Positions 36,271-48,800 are shown, counted from the stretch's first letter. The stretch: 64,000 nt of DNA from Saxidomus purpurata (GCA_022818135.1 JAFMSR010000001.1:32962463-33026462), one strand, 5' to 3'. Numbers and translations: made by a program. The notes: generated by a model from the sequence alone, not told the origin.

Positions 36271-38690
36271 TTTCTTCGTAATCGAACTAAAATAAATTTG
36301 TATAAACTAAAGAGTGCAGACTCATTTAGCCTTAGATCTATGAAAAAGTAATCAAAGGGCATAACTGCATGAAAAATCATTGAACTGGAACATGTTGATA
36401 ATTATGAGCTTCTCTCCTTCATACTGAAGAGATCAAATTGACAATGGTCATCTGGTAAACATGCTTGACTTTTTATCCAGGGATCTCCATTACCATAACT
36501 AATGGTCTTTCAAATGAGCACTAAAACCGAGGTGTGATGTATCGGTGATGTACACCAGGCATGTTTAAGAACCAGGTGGTATCTCTGAAACAGGACGTCT
36601 TCTGTATCTAGCACTATGCCCCAAAACGTAGAACAAATAAACACTTCTGAGGGCGTTGTTCATATGGATTGTCTGGTACCAATGATAATACTCTTAACTA
36701 CAAATATACATTATCACATGATAATGAAGTCTGAAATAGTCTACGGAATTCCACTGAAGTCTGAAAATCCTGAAAGTCAGTGATTCCCAAGATACTTCCC
36801 GGACAAGAATATTGGACGAACGGATGGATACTATTACAACAGCTGATCGGCGAGCGGATGAAAAGTATTTATGATATCTAAAACTAAATTATTTTTATCC
36901 GCTTACCCGTTTGTAATTTTTCACAACAAATGGTGTGAAATATAAAAGGGACGTAACCACTTCAAACCGCACAGTACTAAACGCCGTTACCAGTAGTCCT
37001 GTATAAAAAAACCGGCATTACGCTTGAAAACTTGAGATTTTAAGTCTTTATAACATTTAAACGTATTGATAATACACTTGAAAACTGACCTAACGGCTAT
37101 TTAAACTTGAAATTGTAAGTCTTTGCAATATAAAAATGTAATTATAAATCATAAAGAGAAATTTGTCAATTATCTTACAGCGTTAAATCAATTACAGCCT
37201 AATGCCAAGGAGAAATCCACTTTACTAGTTTATTCTGTGTCTTTAAAAGTAGTTTCTTTTTTTACAGGAGATTGATCTCCAAACACACCCGTTTTTACAC
37301 TTGATCACACAAAATGTATTACTTTTCTTATAATCAAAATCATCATCAAGGGGTTGAGACAATTCCTTTCGCAGTAATTGTATCGCCAAATCAAGCTTAA
37401 AAAGATCAGAAATACTCTATAGACGGTTCCTGAAAAGATCTACCTATTAATATCAGATCCATTACAAGATTTAAAACGTATGTTAAGGGAGATGCAGGCC
37501 GACGGACACCTAACCCAGAGGCCGTAGGTTCCAAACTGGAAAGCGACATTTGACCGCGACATCCATGATACCCTTCTTTCATCACGATTAAAATGTACTA
37601 GTCAGAACTCCAGGATGCAATAGTCAAAAGAAGTAATATAAGTTGCAGGAACTTGTTCTACAATCGATGTCAAATAATGTTAACCTAAGAATTATATTGT
37701 ATTTTTACCAGTTCGTCCATGACAGTGCATTTTGTAATTACAATTTTTGAACAACGAAAACTCAGTAAAAATATGCATACTCTATCTGTATACTCGGTGT
37801 ATTGTTTTCTATTTATATGCACAGCTTGATGCACCTATTACCTCCAACTACCTTATCACAGAATTTAGTTTTTTCTGGACGTACATACGGAAGGATAACA
37901 TCTTCAACAGCCACCATTTACAAAACAAATTCCATAGAAATGCTAGTCTTATCCGGAAGGCCATAAGAATTTTATCTGAGCAAGCTGTATTTCAAGTGGT
38001 CAGCGGCTTGAATTGATGTCACCAAACGCTGATAATACTTTACTCCATAACATTTGATTTTTTTATTTGAAGTAAAGTCCATGAGAGCAAATATATTAGC
38101 TTTTTCGTCGTGGATGAGACCCCGGCATGTCTCCTATCATGCCTATACTAACAAAATGTGTAGTCTTGAAAATTAGAAATTTACCTGACTGCAATTTCCA
38201 GTCAGTTTCAGCCAAAAAGTGAATTGCCGAAAAGTACGTCAATCGCGGTGACCAATTACATCTGTTACTCTATAACAATGTAGTGCTGTAGTACTTCTAG
38301 TACTCTATGGTCCTCTAGTACTCCACAGTACTGTAAAGTTGGTCTCATTTCATCCATTGGTCCATGAGAAACAAATTAAATGTTTTCTGTTTTAGTAGCA
38401 GAGACCGCTGTGTGCACTAGTTTGTTTTTTTTTTGAAAGGGGATGAGCAAGTTTGTTGAAAATCCGACTTGTAGTTTCTGAGAAGATGTTTAAATGCTGA
38501 CAATGGACGGTGGAGCCGTACTAACCGCTCATCCAGAGCATTCGGCTAAAATGAGCTACTAGCTAGAGCAGGAACGTAGAATCAAGTATATTCTACGTTC
38601 CTGGCTAGAGTTATGCTTTTTGGTCACCGTACTCTTTCAATGTCTGCTATCTATGTGTGAAGTATTGACTCAATGTATTCAACACTTTTT
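36271..38690. other. Intergenic stretch, no supported gene
   Basis: No exon could be supported. A small 'ctctagtactc' cluster occurs at 38285-38335. A short inverted pair 'ggaacgtagaa...ttctacgttcc' occurs at 38570-38605 and could form a hairpin. Confidence 0.4.
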
Positions 38691-38699
38691 AGTCATGTT

Positions 38700-39540
38700 C
38701 GGACAAGCATACTTACGTAAGGGGAGATAACTTAAAAACGGGGTCAGCTAGAATTATGGTTCTTTGTCACTGCACCTCATCAGAACTCTCCATCTAAGCT
38801 TTTTACCATTCTCGTCATCTAGAGCATTCATTAAGTAAATTCATTCGTCTGAAAGCTTGGCAAACCACTAATGTATGAGGATGGCTTTTAACATAAAGGG
38901 GAATTATTCAAAAATGTTGTTAGCGTCTATCAAGATTGTTCAAATTATGCATAGAAAATATATAGTAAAACTTTAAAAATCTTCTTGTCAGAATCTGTTA
39001 GGTATAGACCTGTGTGTAGCCTTGTTTATGCCCTTTGGGTCCTCTACCAAATTGTTCACATTATTTTCCTGGGGTCAGAATTAGGCATCCCCCAGGGGTA
39101 AGTATTTTACAGATAATTATATATTGCAAACACTTTGGAAATCTCCACAATTCCATATTTGGATTTTAGCATAGTGGTCCTTTCTCTAAACTGTTCTAAC
39201 TTTGCCCCTAGGGTCAAAACTGGCCCTGCCCTATTGACCTATTTTTAGTGTACTTTTACTACTTTTCTGTGTCGCTGTTGTTGACCTTGTACAATAGTAA
39301 ATGGTATCCTGGTCATCAATATAGGGCCATGATGACCCTGTATCTGAAGCTTTCGGGGTCTGCACAAATTGTTTTCACCTTGTCATTCTGGACAAACAGC
39401 CTAAACATTTGAACTTTACATGTAGAAAGCAAATTCAAACAAGTACAAATAGGATGGTCGATTCCCATATAAGGCCTTGCATTGATTTCATCAGGGTCCG
39501 TATATTACACGGACCCTGATTTCATACTTATAAATTCATT
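38700..39540. repeat. Diverged dispersed repeat
   Basis: Phrases such as 'cctctaccaaattgttcacatt', 'cctggggtcagaattaggc' and 'actttggaaatctcc' recur in altered form across this stretch. These are old tandem units like those at the left edge of the window. 'agggtccgtatattacacgg' near 39490 forms a small hairpin with the following 'accctgat'. Confidence 0.5.
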
Positions 39541-39589
39541 AACAATCGTAGTTGTACGAGTTTAACGCCCGTTTCAAACATATTATGGT

Positions 39590-39795
39590 CAATTTTTATA
39601 CTTGGGCAGTTCACCTAACCATCGTCCATGGGAAGAACCAGGACAAGACTCCCATTCTCTGTAAGATACTGCCAACTTCCTCACATAAATAGACATGGTC
39701 AGTAGCAGGGCTCGAACCCATGACCCTCAATCTATAAGAGGTTTCAATTCAATTTCAATTCAGCGATTCTAACCACTTGACCACGGAGTCAGATT
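39590..39795 (-). mobile_element. tRNA-derived SINE with A and B boxes
   Basis: On the minus strand the head reads TGGTCAAGTGGTTAGAATCG (A-box region). It is followed by GGTTCGAGCCCTGC (B box) and a body with 'ggcagtatcttacagagaat' and 'cctggttcttcccatgg'. A short 'aattcaatttc' duplication lies between the boxes. Confidence 0.75.
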
Positions 39796-40370
39796 CATTA
39801 ACAATCCACATCAGCTACTGAATAACTAAGTAGTCATAATCATACGCAATATAAAATGCTATGCACTTTATGACTAAATTGCGTATGATGAATGATAAAA
39901 TACAAAAGTTAAGCAAGACAAATTTTACTATACTGTACATGCACCTAGCAATACAATACTTTGATATTAATCATACTCGACAACAATAAGAGTTTAAAAA
40001 GTCTCAGTTTCAAAGCATATTGTTTTGTAAAAGAGTAACAAAAATTGGCAAAATTTCAGACAAGAAATATGAAAGCGATGAGAAACTCTAGATTCTTTAT
40101 CATATTAGGTCTTTATGACATCGTCTTTCACCAAGCTGAATCTATAGGTTACCGTTATTATACATAAAAAATCTATGATAACAAAACGAACTGCCCGTGT
40201 TTCTTAATTTTCATTAAAGTACCATATTAGACATTTACATCTGAATTAAGCAGAAGTGTACAAGTCTGGCTTGAGAAACTGACTTATTGTCATATTCAAT
40301 ACATTTTTTAACTTAAGTTTTTTTTTAATTTGCTTTTATTCCCTGAACTTGTTAAAAGTTTTTTTTTTAG
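39796..40370. other. AT-rich stretch, nothing recognised
   Basis: No gene is seen. 'gaataac.tagtagtcataatcatacgcaat' near 39820 resembles 13935-13965, so a dispersed repeat edge may be present. Confidence 0.35.
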
Positions 40371-40374
40371 TTGT

Positions 40375-40990
40375 TTGCCTCTAACAGTACTGGCCACACA
40401 TATTTTCACCAAGTTTGGTGAAGATTAGATGAAAACTGTTCAACATAGAGGGCAGATAAGGCTAATTTTGTCAATTTTGGATATTACAAGGGCCTAAATC
40501 CAAGAGTGCCCCAGGCGATTTGAGTGGTTATCGAACTTAGCTTAGACATTATGCCCACAAATATTTTCACTAAGTTTGGTGTTGTTCAAATAAAAACTGT
40601 TCAACTCAGAGAGCTGACAAGGCTAATTTCGGATAATTCAAGGGTCATAATCCTCGCACACTGTGGTTGGTTATAGAAGTTAGCCTAGACATTATGTCCA
40701 CAAACATGTTCAGCAAGTATGGTGAGCGGAAACATATTTACATACCCCCGCCTACTGCAGGTGTTCCAATAACATGTCCCTTCGGACGTATAAAAAGTCA
40801 ATGTACGTTAGAATTAAGTTACCAACATTTTCCTGATCAGATGTTTTCCTGAACAATTGACGGTTGAAATGGGTCTTTAACAGGGGTTGGGTAACCAAAA
40901 TAAAGTCCTTTTGGTTGTTAAACCAATGTAAGGTGCCCCGACGGAAAGACTGACGGACGGATAAACAGAGTGACGTGACCAATTAGAAAA
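40375..40990. repeat. ~165-base tandem repeat with gac-rich tail
   Basis: Units share 'attttcaccaagtttggtg', 'aaaactgttcaac', 'gacaaggctaatt' and 'agcttagacattatgcccac', about two and a half copies. The end carries 'gacggaaagactgacggacgg', a terminal style common in this window's dispersed repeats. Confidence 0.7.
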
Positions 40991-42317
40991 CTTACCCTTC
41001 TCGGCGTTGCTTTCGGTCCTCGCTTATGCCCAAAATAAAAGATGGCTTCTTTTCCACGCAAAATATATAAGTCTGAAGTCAAAAGTCAGAAGTCAAAAGT
41101 CAGAATTCAAAAGTCAGAAGGTCCCCTCACGGCTTCCGTAGAATAGGGCAAAGTATATAACCTAGTGCAGTCCCTAGAGGTTTGCATTTTTTGTCCAGAG
41201 CATTTCTTGGTATAATTGTGTAGAGGGATGGCTGAAGTTTATTTTTTGTGAGGGTGGACAGTTGACATCATGTCAGTTTCCGTGGAAACCAAGATCGCGT
41301 CCAAGATGTCCGCCGTTTCATGAGGTAATGGTAAATGTTATTTTATCGATTACAGCTAGTGTGTATCAAATGATGTTGACTTTAATGTGCATGGTATAGA
41401 TATAGAACTCTGCAATGAAATGCTAGTCAAGGTCACTATAAAGGTCATAAATCTGGGTCAATTACGGGTCAAATTGCAAAATCAATGCTAAAAATGCGTT
41501 TTACCTAGTATAGTTTTAATTTGCTTTCGTAGATTTCGCTCTAGGCTTATAAAAAGTGTATTGTTACAACCTCTGGTCATCATAGTTATATACAAAAGTT
41601 ATTTCATGGTATAATATTGATTTATAACATAATTACGATTGAAAATGTGACAAACGTCAATCGCTAATTTTGCGTAAAATGTGAGCATATATCTCATAAA
41701 CACATACTTTGCGTGTGTATTATATTCGTACATTTTCTTTGTATTTCTAAACGTTTTTGAATATTATAGGCTTTAGTCAAATCATACCACTGATTAAGGT
41801 CACAAAAGGTCAATGTCAAGGTCATAAAGAGGTAAAAATGTGCAATTACTGTTGGACAACAATTTTATCTATATAGTTTTAACTTTCCTTCTTAGGTTAG
41901 GCCACAGCTGATACATACCAAAATAGTGTATATTTACCTATGACCAAAGCGATTAAAACAAATTTATATTGTGGTCATATAGCGAGCACTAAAGTGATAC
42001 AGTTACTAAGAGTTAAGAGATACCTCCTCGATCTGAATTGATTGTACAGAATACTCCGAGAACAACCTAATGCCTCTTTTGCACTAAGTACATATTTGTA
42101 TTTAGTATTTATTATGCAGATCTAATATTATTGAATTAATAGCCCATTCGTTTAAATAAATCAAGGCTGCAACACACATGTCACAGTATTTACATATCAA
42201 AACACTTAGTTTTACATATTACATATGGTGATCCATTATCGATGTCCAAGCCAGCTGTAAACAATGTAAGTTTGTTACAAGTATCTTTGTACATGTGTTT
42301 CTTTGCATGGATTATAA

Positions 42318-42640
42318 GCTGAAGGCAATGTATGTCAAAGTTAAGTCAGGCATAGCTCCAGACTACCTGGGATAATATTCTAATCATGTAATCACATTAC
42401 ACAATCAGTGTACAAGGTTTAGGGTAACTTCTTGTCCCCATCCTGATGAGCCATCAAGATTAAATTTCAATAGCAGTGGATGTTTTCTCAAGGTTAAGTG
42501 ATTGGTAAAATACTTTTGTTTATCTTGGATGTATCCTTTGGAATAACTTGCCACAGTTGATACGTAATATTACAGTTTTAAAGCATTTTAAGGAAGCCGT
42601 CAAATATCCTTTGCTGTTCCAGTTTTAACATTGTGTCTTA
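42318..42640 (+). pseudogene. Decayed LINE reverse-transcriptase C-terminus
   Basis: Translation with stops gives VKSGIAPDYLG, then TRFRVTSCPHPDEPSRLNFN, then LWNNLPQLIRNITVLKHFKE. These match in order the C-terminal tail seen in CR1/L2-type LINE proteins (G-APxYL..., then LWNxLP...FK). Several stop codons interrupt it. Confidence 0.65.
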
Positions 42641-43404
42641 TCACTCTTGCATTTTCAGTGTAATGCTTAGATAGATACATTTGATTTATTAGTTTTTAAT
42701 CTAGTCAGTGCTTTTACTAAGACTGCTTGATGTTCATTTCACTGAAATGTTTAGTTATATAGAACGTAGATATCGTGTATATAATGTTGTTGTAATAACT
42801 TAGTTCTGTGATAAAATTGATGCATTCGAAGTAAATAATCATACCTTTCCGTGGTGTGCCATCAATGTAAAGGACCCTAATGGAAATAAGGGAGAATCAC
42901 GTTTCCCTTTTTGTGTTAGCTTTGGTATTGATGTGCATATCATGATTTATAAACTTGTGAATAGGTATAATTATCTGTATATGTTTATCAGTGATATACT
43001 GAACTAAATTATCTATGTATGAATTATGTCCTTTACTTTCATACTGATTGAGTAATAGCGGTCTTCATCTTGAGACATATTCATTTCTTTGACCCATGTA
43101 TTCTTACCGAATGTGAAAACACGCAAAAGAAACTTAACTGTCTGCCTGTTGACGTGATGACAAGTAACGATGGCAATAAATTTTATATAAGGGGCTAAAC
43201 CTCTATACGGAGACATCTATTTCCATTTCAAATTTCGATTCCAACGTTTTCGTTCATATAACAAACAGCTGGCTCAATAATTTAGGCATCGATTTTGGGA
43301 GCTGGTATACAAAAGATTAGATATCAGCAGAGACGCCAGCTACATGCATTTGTATAAAGGAATGTTAACTCTTTGCCTTCCTCTCTGGTGTGGAGCCACC
43401 ATGG

Positions 43405-43570
43405 TATTTTGGTAGGGCGTCTACCAAAGGAGAAAGGGTTAAGAAGTCGAATCCTGAGCCATATAACGGTGTCCTTCGACAAGACACTTTATTGCCTCCC
43501 TCTGTTAAAAGATGCTTTCATTTGGAATGAGTCTCGATAATAAATAAATGTGTATGAAATACTAGTATTG
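43405..43570 (+). mobile_element. tRNA-derived SINE
   Basis: A head-like 'ggtagggcgtctaccaaagg' is followed by a B-box-like 'agtcgaatcctgagcc'. The SINE body phrase 'gtgtccttcgacaagacact' comes next, and the copy ends near 'aataaataaatgtgtatg'. Confidence 0.6.
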
Positions 43571-43799
43571 TGTTTGGGATTTTAGTATAGGATACAACTG
43601 TGCGTGGAAAAATAGACTATCGCTGAATGGCTTCCATAACCAATATTGTAGAACATATATTCTGATTATTCAAGGTGTATGTCGCACATAGGTTCTTATG
43701 GATGTACTTTGTATCAATCATTGAAGAGTATCTCATCCTAATCTTATATGATATATTAAGTTGTAGGCATGCTTTCAGTAAGGGTAAGGGTAGAATATC

Positions 43800-44504
43800 G
43801 CTGCTTACAGAGAATTCAGATATGTCCTACACATTGTGAAAACTAATGCCCGAAACAAGCAAGCCTTGCTTTGGAAGATACATACAACTGGCACCAACTG
43901 GGGAGCAAATGATACTATGACAAAATATATCATAGAACAGGCAGTTTTCATCTGAATTGTGGATCTTCTGCGTGGTACACCACTGTAAAATAAATAACAA
44001 GCCCAATCTGAAGTTGCTTCCATAAGTATAAACACCATTAATTGAGCCATTGGAGAAGTCACTGGCATTCCAGCACCGAGTTAGAAGGGTCATGAAGGCA
44101 TCCATATAATCTAACAAGTATATGAACTAGTTGTCAGACCACACAATGGAAACAAAGCTTGAGGTCATGACGCAGGGAGCTCTCAGGAGAAATTAATAAG
44201 AGCAAATGTTTATAATTGTGGACCACCTGTCCAATGGCTCCTCTGAATCTATCTGAACTTTCAGAAGATTCTGTCTGTCAAACAACAGCTCTACTGTGCC
44301 TGGACTACTGCAAACTTTGGAAACTGACGTATCAAATTGCAGTGACTCAAGTCATGATGTAAACAGTCTATCTATCAGAGACACAAAGTCATGTGTATCT
44401 ACGACAATACAACAGTTGCTTTGCAACACATCAGTGGTAATACTTTTATGCACACGTGTGGTTTCCGAGGCAGTGAGCATACCAAATGTCAAAATCTTTA
44501 CCAA
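43800..44504 (-). pseudogene. Possible decayed two-exon coding remnant
   Basis: After a good acceptor (gccttgtag, exon start at 44504) the minus strand reads coding-like for about 90 residues (LVKILTFGMLTASETT..., CCIVVDTHDFVSLIDRLF, LESLQFDTSVSKVCSS). One TGA interrupts it. After a second acceptor (cttgttag) at 44110 it reads DYMDAFMTLLTRCWNASDF and NGSINGVYTYGSNFRLGLLF. The splice phases do not join cleanly. I do not recognise a family. Coding origin is judged only from composition and splice-site-like borders. Confidence 0.3.
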
Positions 44505-44589
44505 CTACAAGGCAAATGTAGAAACTATTATTTTTAATCAAAATCTATTGAAAAGTAGAAAGAGAAAGGACTATCATTCTGACAGATGA

Positions 44590-46560
44590 TCAGTTCTTAA
44601 TACCATGGTCTTTGAAATATGGCTATCACAGAACTACCACTACTTACATGTACAAAAGAATTAAACAGATTTAGTGAGAAGCGAAAGTGTTTTTTCCCAG
44701 TGGATAGCCGCGTATTAAGATGTTTTATGCAAGAGATGAAGTCAAATTAGCCGAACATGCTGATCAACTGCTCCAAAGATTTATTTAATATAACCAGATA
44801 AACCTATGTCAAGTCACTACCGTCTTGTAAAATAAGTTCGACAGGAAATGGCACGACACGAGATGATTGTTACCTTTACTGCTGTTACGAGGGTAAAGTT
44901 TAAAACTGTGAACGCAAAAACAAAACTGTTTGAACTTTGTAGAACGTAACTGGCATGAGGTCAATACAATGATTATGTTGTTTGTTTGATTATGTTGTAC
45001 GGGCCTTTATACCATTTATTTAAGAAAAAGATAACATTTGTCATCAGAAATCGTTTATAATAAAAAAGGGGGCGTAACGATGAATACATTTATCTTAAAC
45101 TGCGTACATAATAATGATCCAAGTATTGCCAATCAAGCAAATACCACGCATTGGACGATAGTCTACAGAAAACTTGTTTGAGACAATTTTATATCAACTG
45201 TTTTTCAATTCAACTATTGTATCTTCACAGAATAATTGCAGAACAAAATGTGTTTAAATGAGAAATTTTCCATTAAAAGATCATATCTCAACTTTCCGCT
45301 GATGGTCTCTAATAACATCTTATTGTATTTTTTATTAAATACTGTTAAGTTTTTTTGAAGACCTTAATAACGTAAGGAACGATAATTACAACATATTTCA
45401 TCAAGTATTAAGTAAAACATCAGTTTAACATAAATGTCCTGACACCATCTTATTTGAAATAAAAATGAACAACAGTTATAATAATTTTACTTATCTGACC
45501 ATAAGGTAGCACCAGACAAAGTGTAAATGTCATAAGTGGCAGATAGATATATGGAAATAAAGGTAAAACACAGTTGAATTCTTTTTATTAATCTGACCAT
45601 AAGGTAGCACCTGTTATATATGCAAACATTTTCAACAGATTCATCTTTTTGATTATGTTTAGAAATTAGATAAATCAATACATTTGTATATATTTGGCTT
45701 CGGTTGTTACACTTTTATAACCAATATTTTGTGCTTGGGGTGTACAACCTTCTGTAATAGCAAACCCATGAGCATACAGTTTATTTGAAGACAGATAGCA
45801 GAAATACACAGAACGGCTCCGTCAAGGATGAATAGCGCATACAATGCAATAAAATATTTTGGTACAAGAGGCTTACCCCTATCTGCAAGCCTTACTCAAA
45901 ACCGATGATACGAAATACACTTTATTACCATTACTACACTGTTTCTTTTTGTAAACATGGGCATTACCATTTGTTTTGACTTTGAAATGACATTTCTAAA
46001 TGTGTATGTATTAAAATACTATCTACACACAAGAAAAAAGATAAAAACCTTTGTTGATCTTGGCGAATGAAATTATAGGCGTTGTCAGGCGCGTCTTTAA
46101 ATGACCTTGACTCATTCCTCTAGTGACCTTGATTTTATTTCAACCAATGAAAATGCATTTTTTAAGAGTATTTTTAAGAAAAAACTGCTGACATACATCA
46201 CACAGCAGATCACATAGAAGAAACATGCATTAGTTACAGGATGTTATCATAAAGTATAAAATTAGAAGTGGTGACATGACCCATCATTACTTCTAATTGT
46301 ATCAATATATGATTATATAAAAGATAATAATCAACGAATGAAGTAACTGTTGCATAGATAAAATACTTAATTGGTAACATGGTGCCGAACCTTTGCAGAG
46401 AAGGTATAGAAATCGACTCACATCAGTAGATTAAGTACATTTTGTCACCTTTTCGTGATGGTGACCTTGACCTTTTCTTGACCTACGGAATATTGGATCT
46501 GATGACCTTGATTGTCATGTAGTTTTCGAGATACAAAGACATTCATAAATATATAGAAAA
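44590..46560. other. Interior of the 6.6-kb element, nothing recognised
   Basis: AT-rich, with no convincing exon. 'tctgaccataaggtagcacc' occurs twice, about 100 bases apart (45495 and 45594), a short direct duplication. Confidence 0.4.
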
Positions 46561-46604
46561 TGTGCCTACATGGTTATTGTGTCAAACCATAAAGTATGTG
46601 TTTA

Positions 46605-47240
46605 TGATACGGAAATACTAGTTCATGGTTTAGTCAATTCCCACATCGATTTTTGTAATGGACTTTTTGCAGAAATACCAGTTTATCAAATAGATCGACT
46701 TCAGAGACTCCAAAACCAGGCTGCTCGGGTAGTAATGAATGTGTATGACCAACCTAGTGCTGATCTCAGAAAATCTCTACATTGGTTACCAGTCAAGGCA
46801 CGGATTATGTTTAAAGTGATTCTTATTGTTTTCCGAGTAATACATGGAACAGCTCCAACGTATCTCATAACTTTGTTTAATTGTGTGAGAAGAAAATACA
46901 GTCTAAGATCAGCTGCTGATGACACTTGTACACAGTTTGTTGTGCCAAGACGCAGGACCAGACTTGCTGACAGATCTATTTCTGTTATGGGACCTAAATG
47001 GTGGAACGCCCTACCAAAAGACTTAAAGTGCATTGCATCGGAAATTGCATTCAGAAAAAGACTGAAAGCACACCTCTTTGAACAATTTTATAGATAAACA
47101 GTTTCGTCAAATGTGTATATAGTTTTAAACTGTGGAAATGACTTTGACATTATAGGATCTTGTGAAGCGCAACAGAATATAACTGTATAAAGTGTCGCGC
47201 TATAAAAATACCTATGATTGATTGATTGATTGATTGATGA
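46605..47240 (+). mobile_element. 5'-truncated CR1/L2-type LINE
   Basis: An open frame to 47097 encodes the C-terminal part of a non-LTR retrotransposon protein: LVHGLVNSHIDFCNGL, IDRLQRLQNQAARVV, SLHWLPVKARIMFKVIL, APTYL, and WWNALPKDLK. The reverse-transcriptase catalytic core is missing, so the copy is 5' truncated. After the stop comes a short 3' region with 'tgaagcgcaacagaatataac' and then (TGAT)n at about 47216-47240, the usual terminal microsatellite of this LINE group. It has few lesions, so it is relatively young. The open frame extends back to 46570, but the first residues do not look like LINE protein. Confidence 0.85.
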
Positions 47241-48129
47241 TATAAATTTTCGTTTTATATCCATATTAGCAGATTGGTGTTGTCACACAATTCATTATAA
47301 TTTTATGAGTATTCAATTTATGATTATGGACTAAGTTTTGTTAACACTTATATTGAATGGGAAAAGTAACAAACTACTTTTTATATGCCTGTTACGAAAA
47401 ATGAACAAATAAATAAAAACATTTTAGGGCAGAAGATAGTTTATTAAACAGTATTCTACATTTTGACCTTTAAATGACCTTGACCTTGAAATATAATGGC
47501 ATTTAAAAGAAGGTCATTTCAAAGCTTTGTACCTGGACATAAATAACCACTTACATTAAAATCAATATTGTGTAGCATTTAATAGTTATGATCGTTACAT
47601 CTATACGAGTCATAAGCTTCTGAAATGGCGGCCATTTTGGACGCCATCTTGGTTTCCATTAAAACTGACATGAGGTCAACTGTCCACCCTCGATAAAATT
47701 AAACTTTAATCCCCCTTCTACACAAATATTCCAAGAAACACTCCGACAAAAAGTTCACACAAATACCTCTAGGGACTAGACTATTACTTGTACTGATCAA
47801 TTTTCTGCGTTAACAATACGCTCGTGTTTGATTTTATTTTTACATTATAAATTCTTCCCCAAGCATTCCCAAGATAAAAAATATCATCACATATTAGTTT
47901 GATTTCAGATGAGTGAAATATGTCTTCATACAAAGGCATGGATTGATACACATAAAAATATCTAACTTACCTTTTTCCATCTTCACAATGATATCTTCAG
48001 GGTCAGTGTTAGGCTTATGGTTAGGTATTTCAAATAATTCATACTCATATCCAAGAGTTTAATAGCTCATTGTATTGATCTGATAATATTTCTATTAGTT
48101 ATTTAAAATGTAATCCTTCATTGTCAACT

Positions 48130-48430
48130 TTATATACGATGGACCGTGAAAGAAGTTTATTAAAAATAAAAAGAACCATAACACTCCCTATTGTTACCAA
48201 GGCTTGAACGCCTTAAGAAAGCTAATGTGCCTTCCCAAAATTCAGAGTATCGAAATGGACATATGTCAAAATAAAAAACATTGCGCATACATCACAAACG
48301 TTTAAAAGATACAATTTATAGGCAGACTAAGGTGTTATCCTGGTTGAAATTCCATCATCTTACAAACAACAATTCTGGAATTTCTAAATATAATAATTCG
48401 TCAATTCTTAGAAATAACGGCAAACTATAT
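48130..48430 (-). pseudogene. Decayed fragment related to the 879-residue membrane protein
   Basis: It aligns by eye with 60165-60440 in the same orientation ('gtgaaagaag.ttattaaaaataaa', 'ccattgttaccaaggc.tgaac', 'agatacaatttata', 'ttccatcatcttac', 'tggaatttctaaatat'). That part of the intact gene encodes residues about 686-773, the last two membrane segments and the stretch before them. Frameshifts and small deletions break the frame. No further homology was noticed beyond about 48435. Confidence 0.75.
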
Positions 48431-48434
48431 ATCT

Positions 48435-48800
48435 CAGTAGGGTAAAAATGGGGGACATACGGGGCAGAGCATACGTTACATGTGACAAAACACGTGATTT
48501 ACACGTGGCTAACACGTGACATATACTTGACATGGGAATACTTTACACGTGACAAAACACGTGACATGGGAATACTTTACACCTTGCAAAAACGTGGCAA
48601 GCGGCACACGTTGGGGGCAATGCATACGTTGAGGCAAACTATACGTTACATTTAATAAAAGGTGGGCATACGAGTAGTGTTAAAGGGGGGGGGATGCCTC
48701 ATAAAGAGGTGCTAAGCCCTTGGCACGTGCGCTCGTACCTAAGTGTTGCCTTGCCCCAACACGTGTTACACCACGTGTCATACAACGTGCCACAATGTGC
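48435..48800. repeat. ACGTG-rich repeat patch
   Basis: Words 'acacgtgacat', 'aaaacacgtga', 'acacgtggc' and 'acgttacatgtgac' recur about a dozen times, many as the palindrome CACGTG, in loose tandem. No coding frame is evident. 48801-49172 adds two diverged copies of 'attggcacgagttcctgaagg' with no recognised feature. Confidence 0.7.

Larger units (their letters stand above)
41169..47777. mobile_element. 6.6-kb element with ~180-base terminal inverted repeats
   Basis: The left end (41169-41340) and right end (47610-47777) are inverted copies at roughly 75-80% identity by eye. They share AGTCCCTAGAGG, 'tttcttgga/gtata', 'gtgtaga', 'gggtggacagttgac', 'catgtcagtt' and 'gaaaccaagat.gcgtcc'. Just inside both ends 'aaggtca' words recur (41430-41460, 41790-41825, 46090-46130, 46455-46510, 47460-47510). 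A clear target-site duplication was not found. The interior holds LINE remnants, a SINE and possible decayed exons, but no recognisable transposase. It may be an old, much-invaded DNA transposon. Confidence 0.65.

Noticed and set aside
37490..37570. Possible SINE head ('gccgtaggttccaaactgg')
   Set aside because: The B box is too degenerate and no A box or family body is present.
44296..44589. 97-codon plus-strand frame
   Set aside because: The opposite strand of the same stretch reads more coding-like and has splice acceptors, so the plus frame is probably its shadow.
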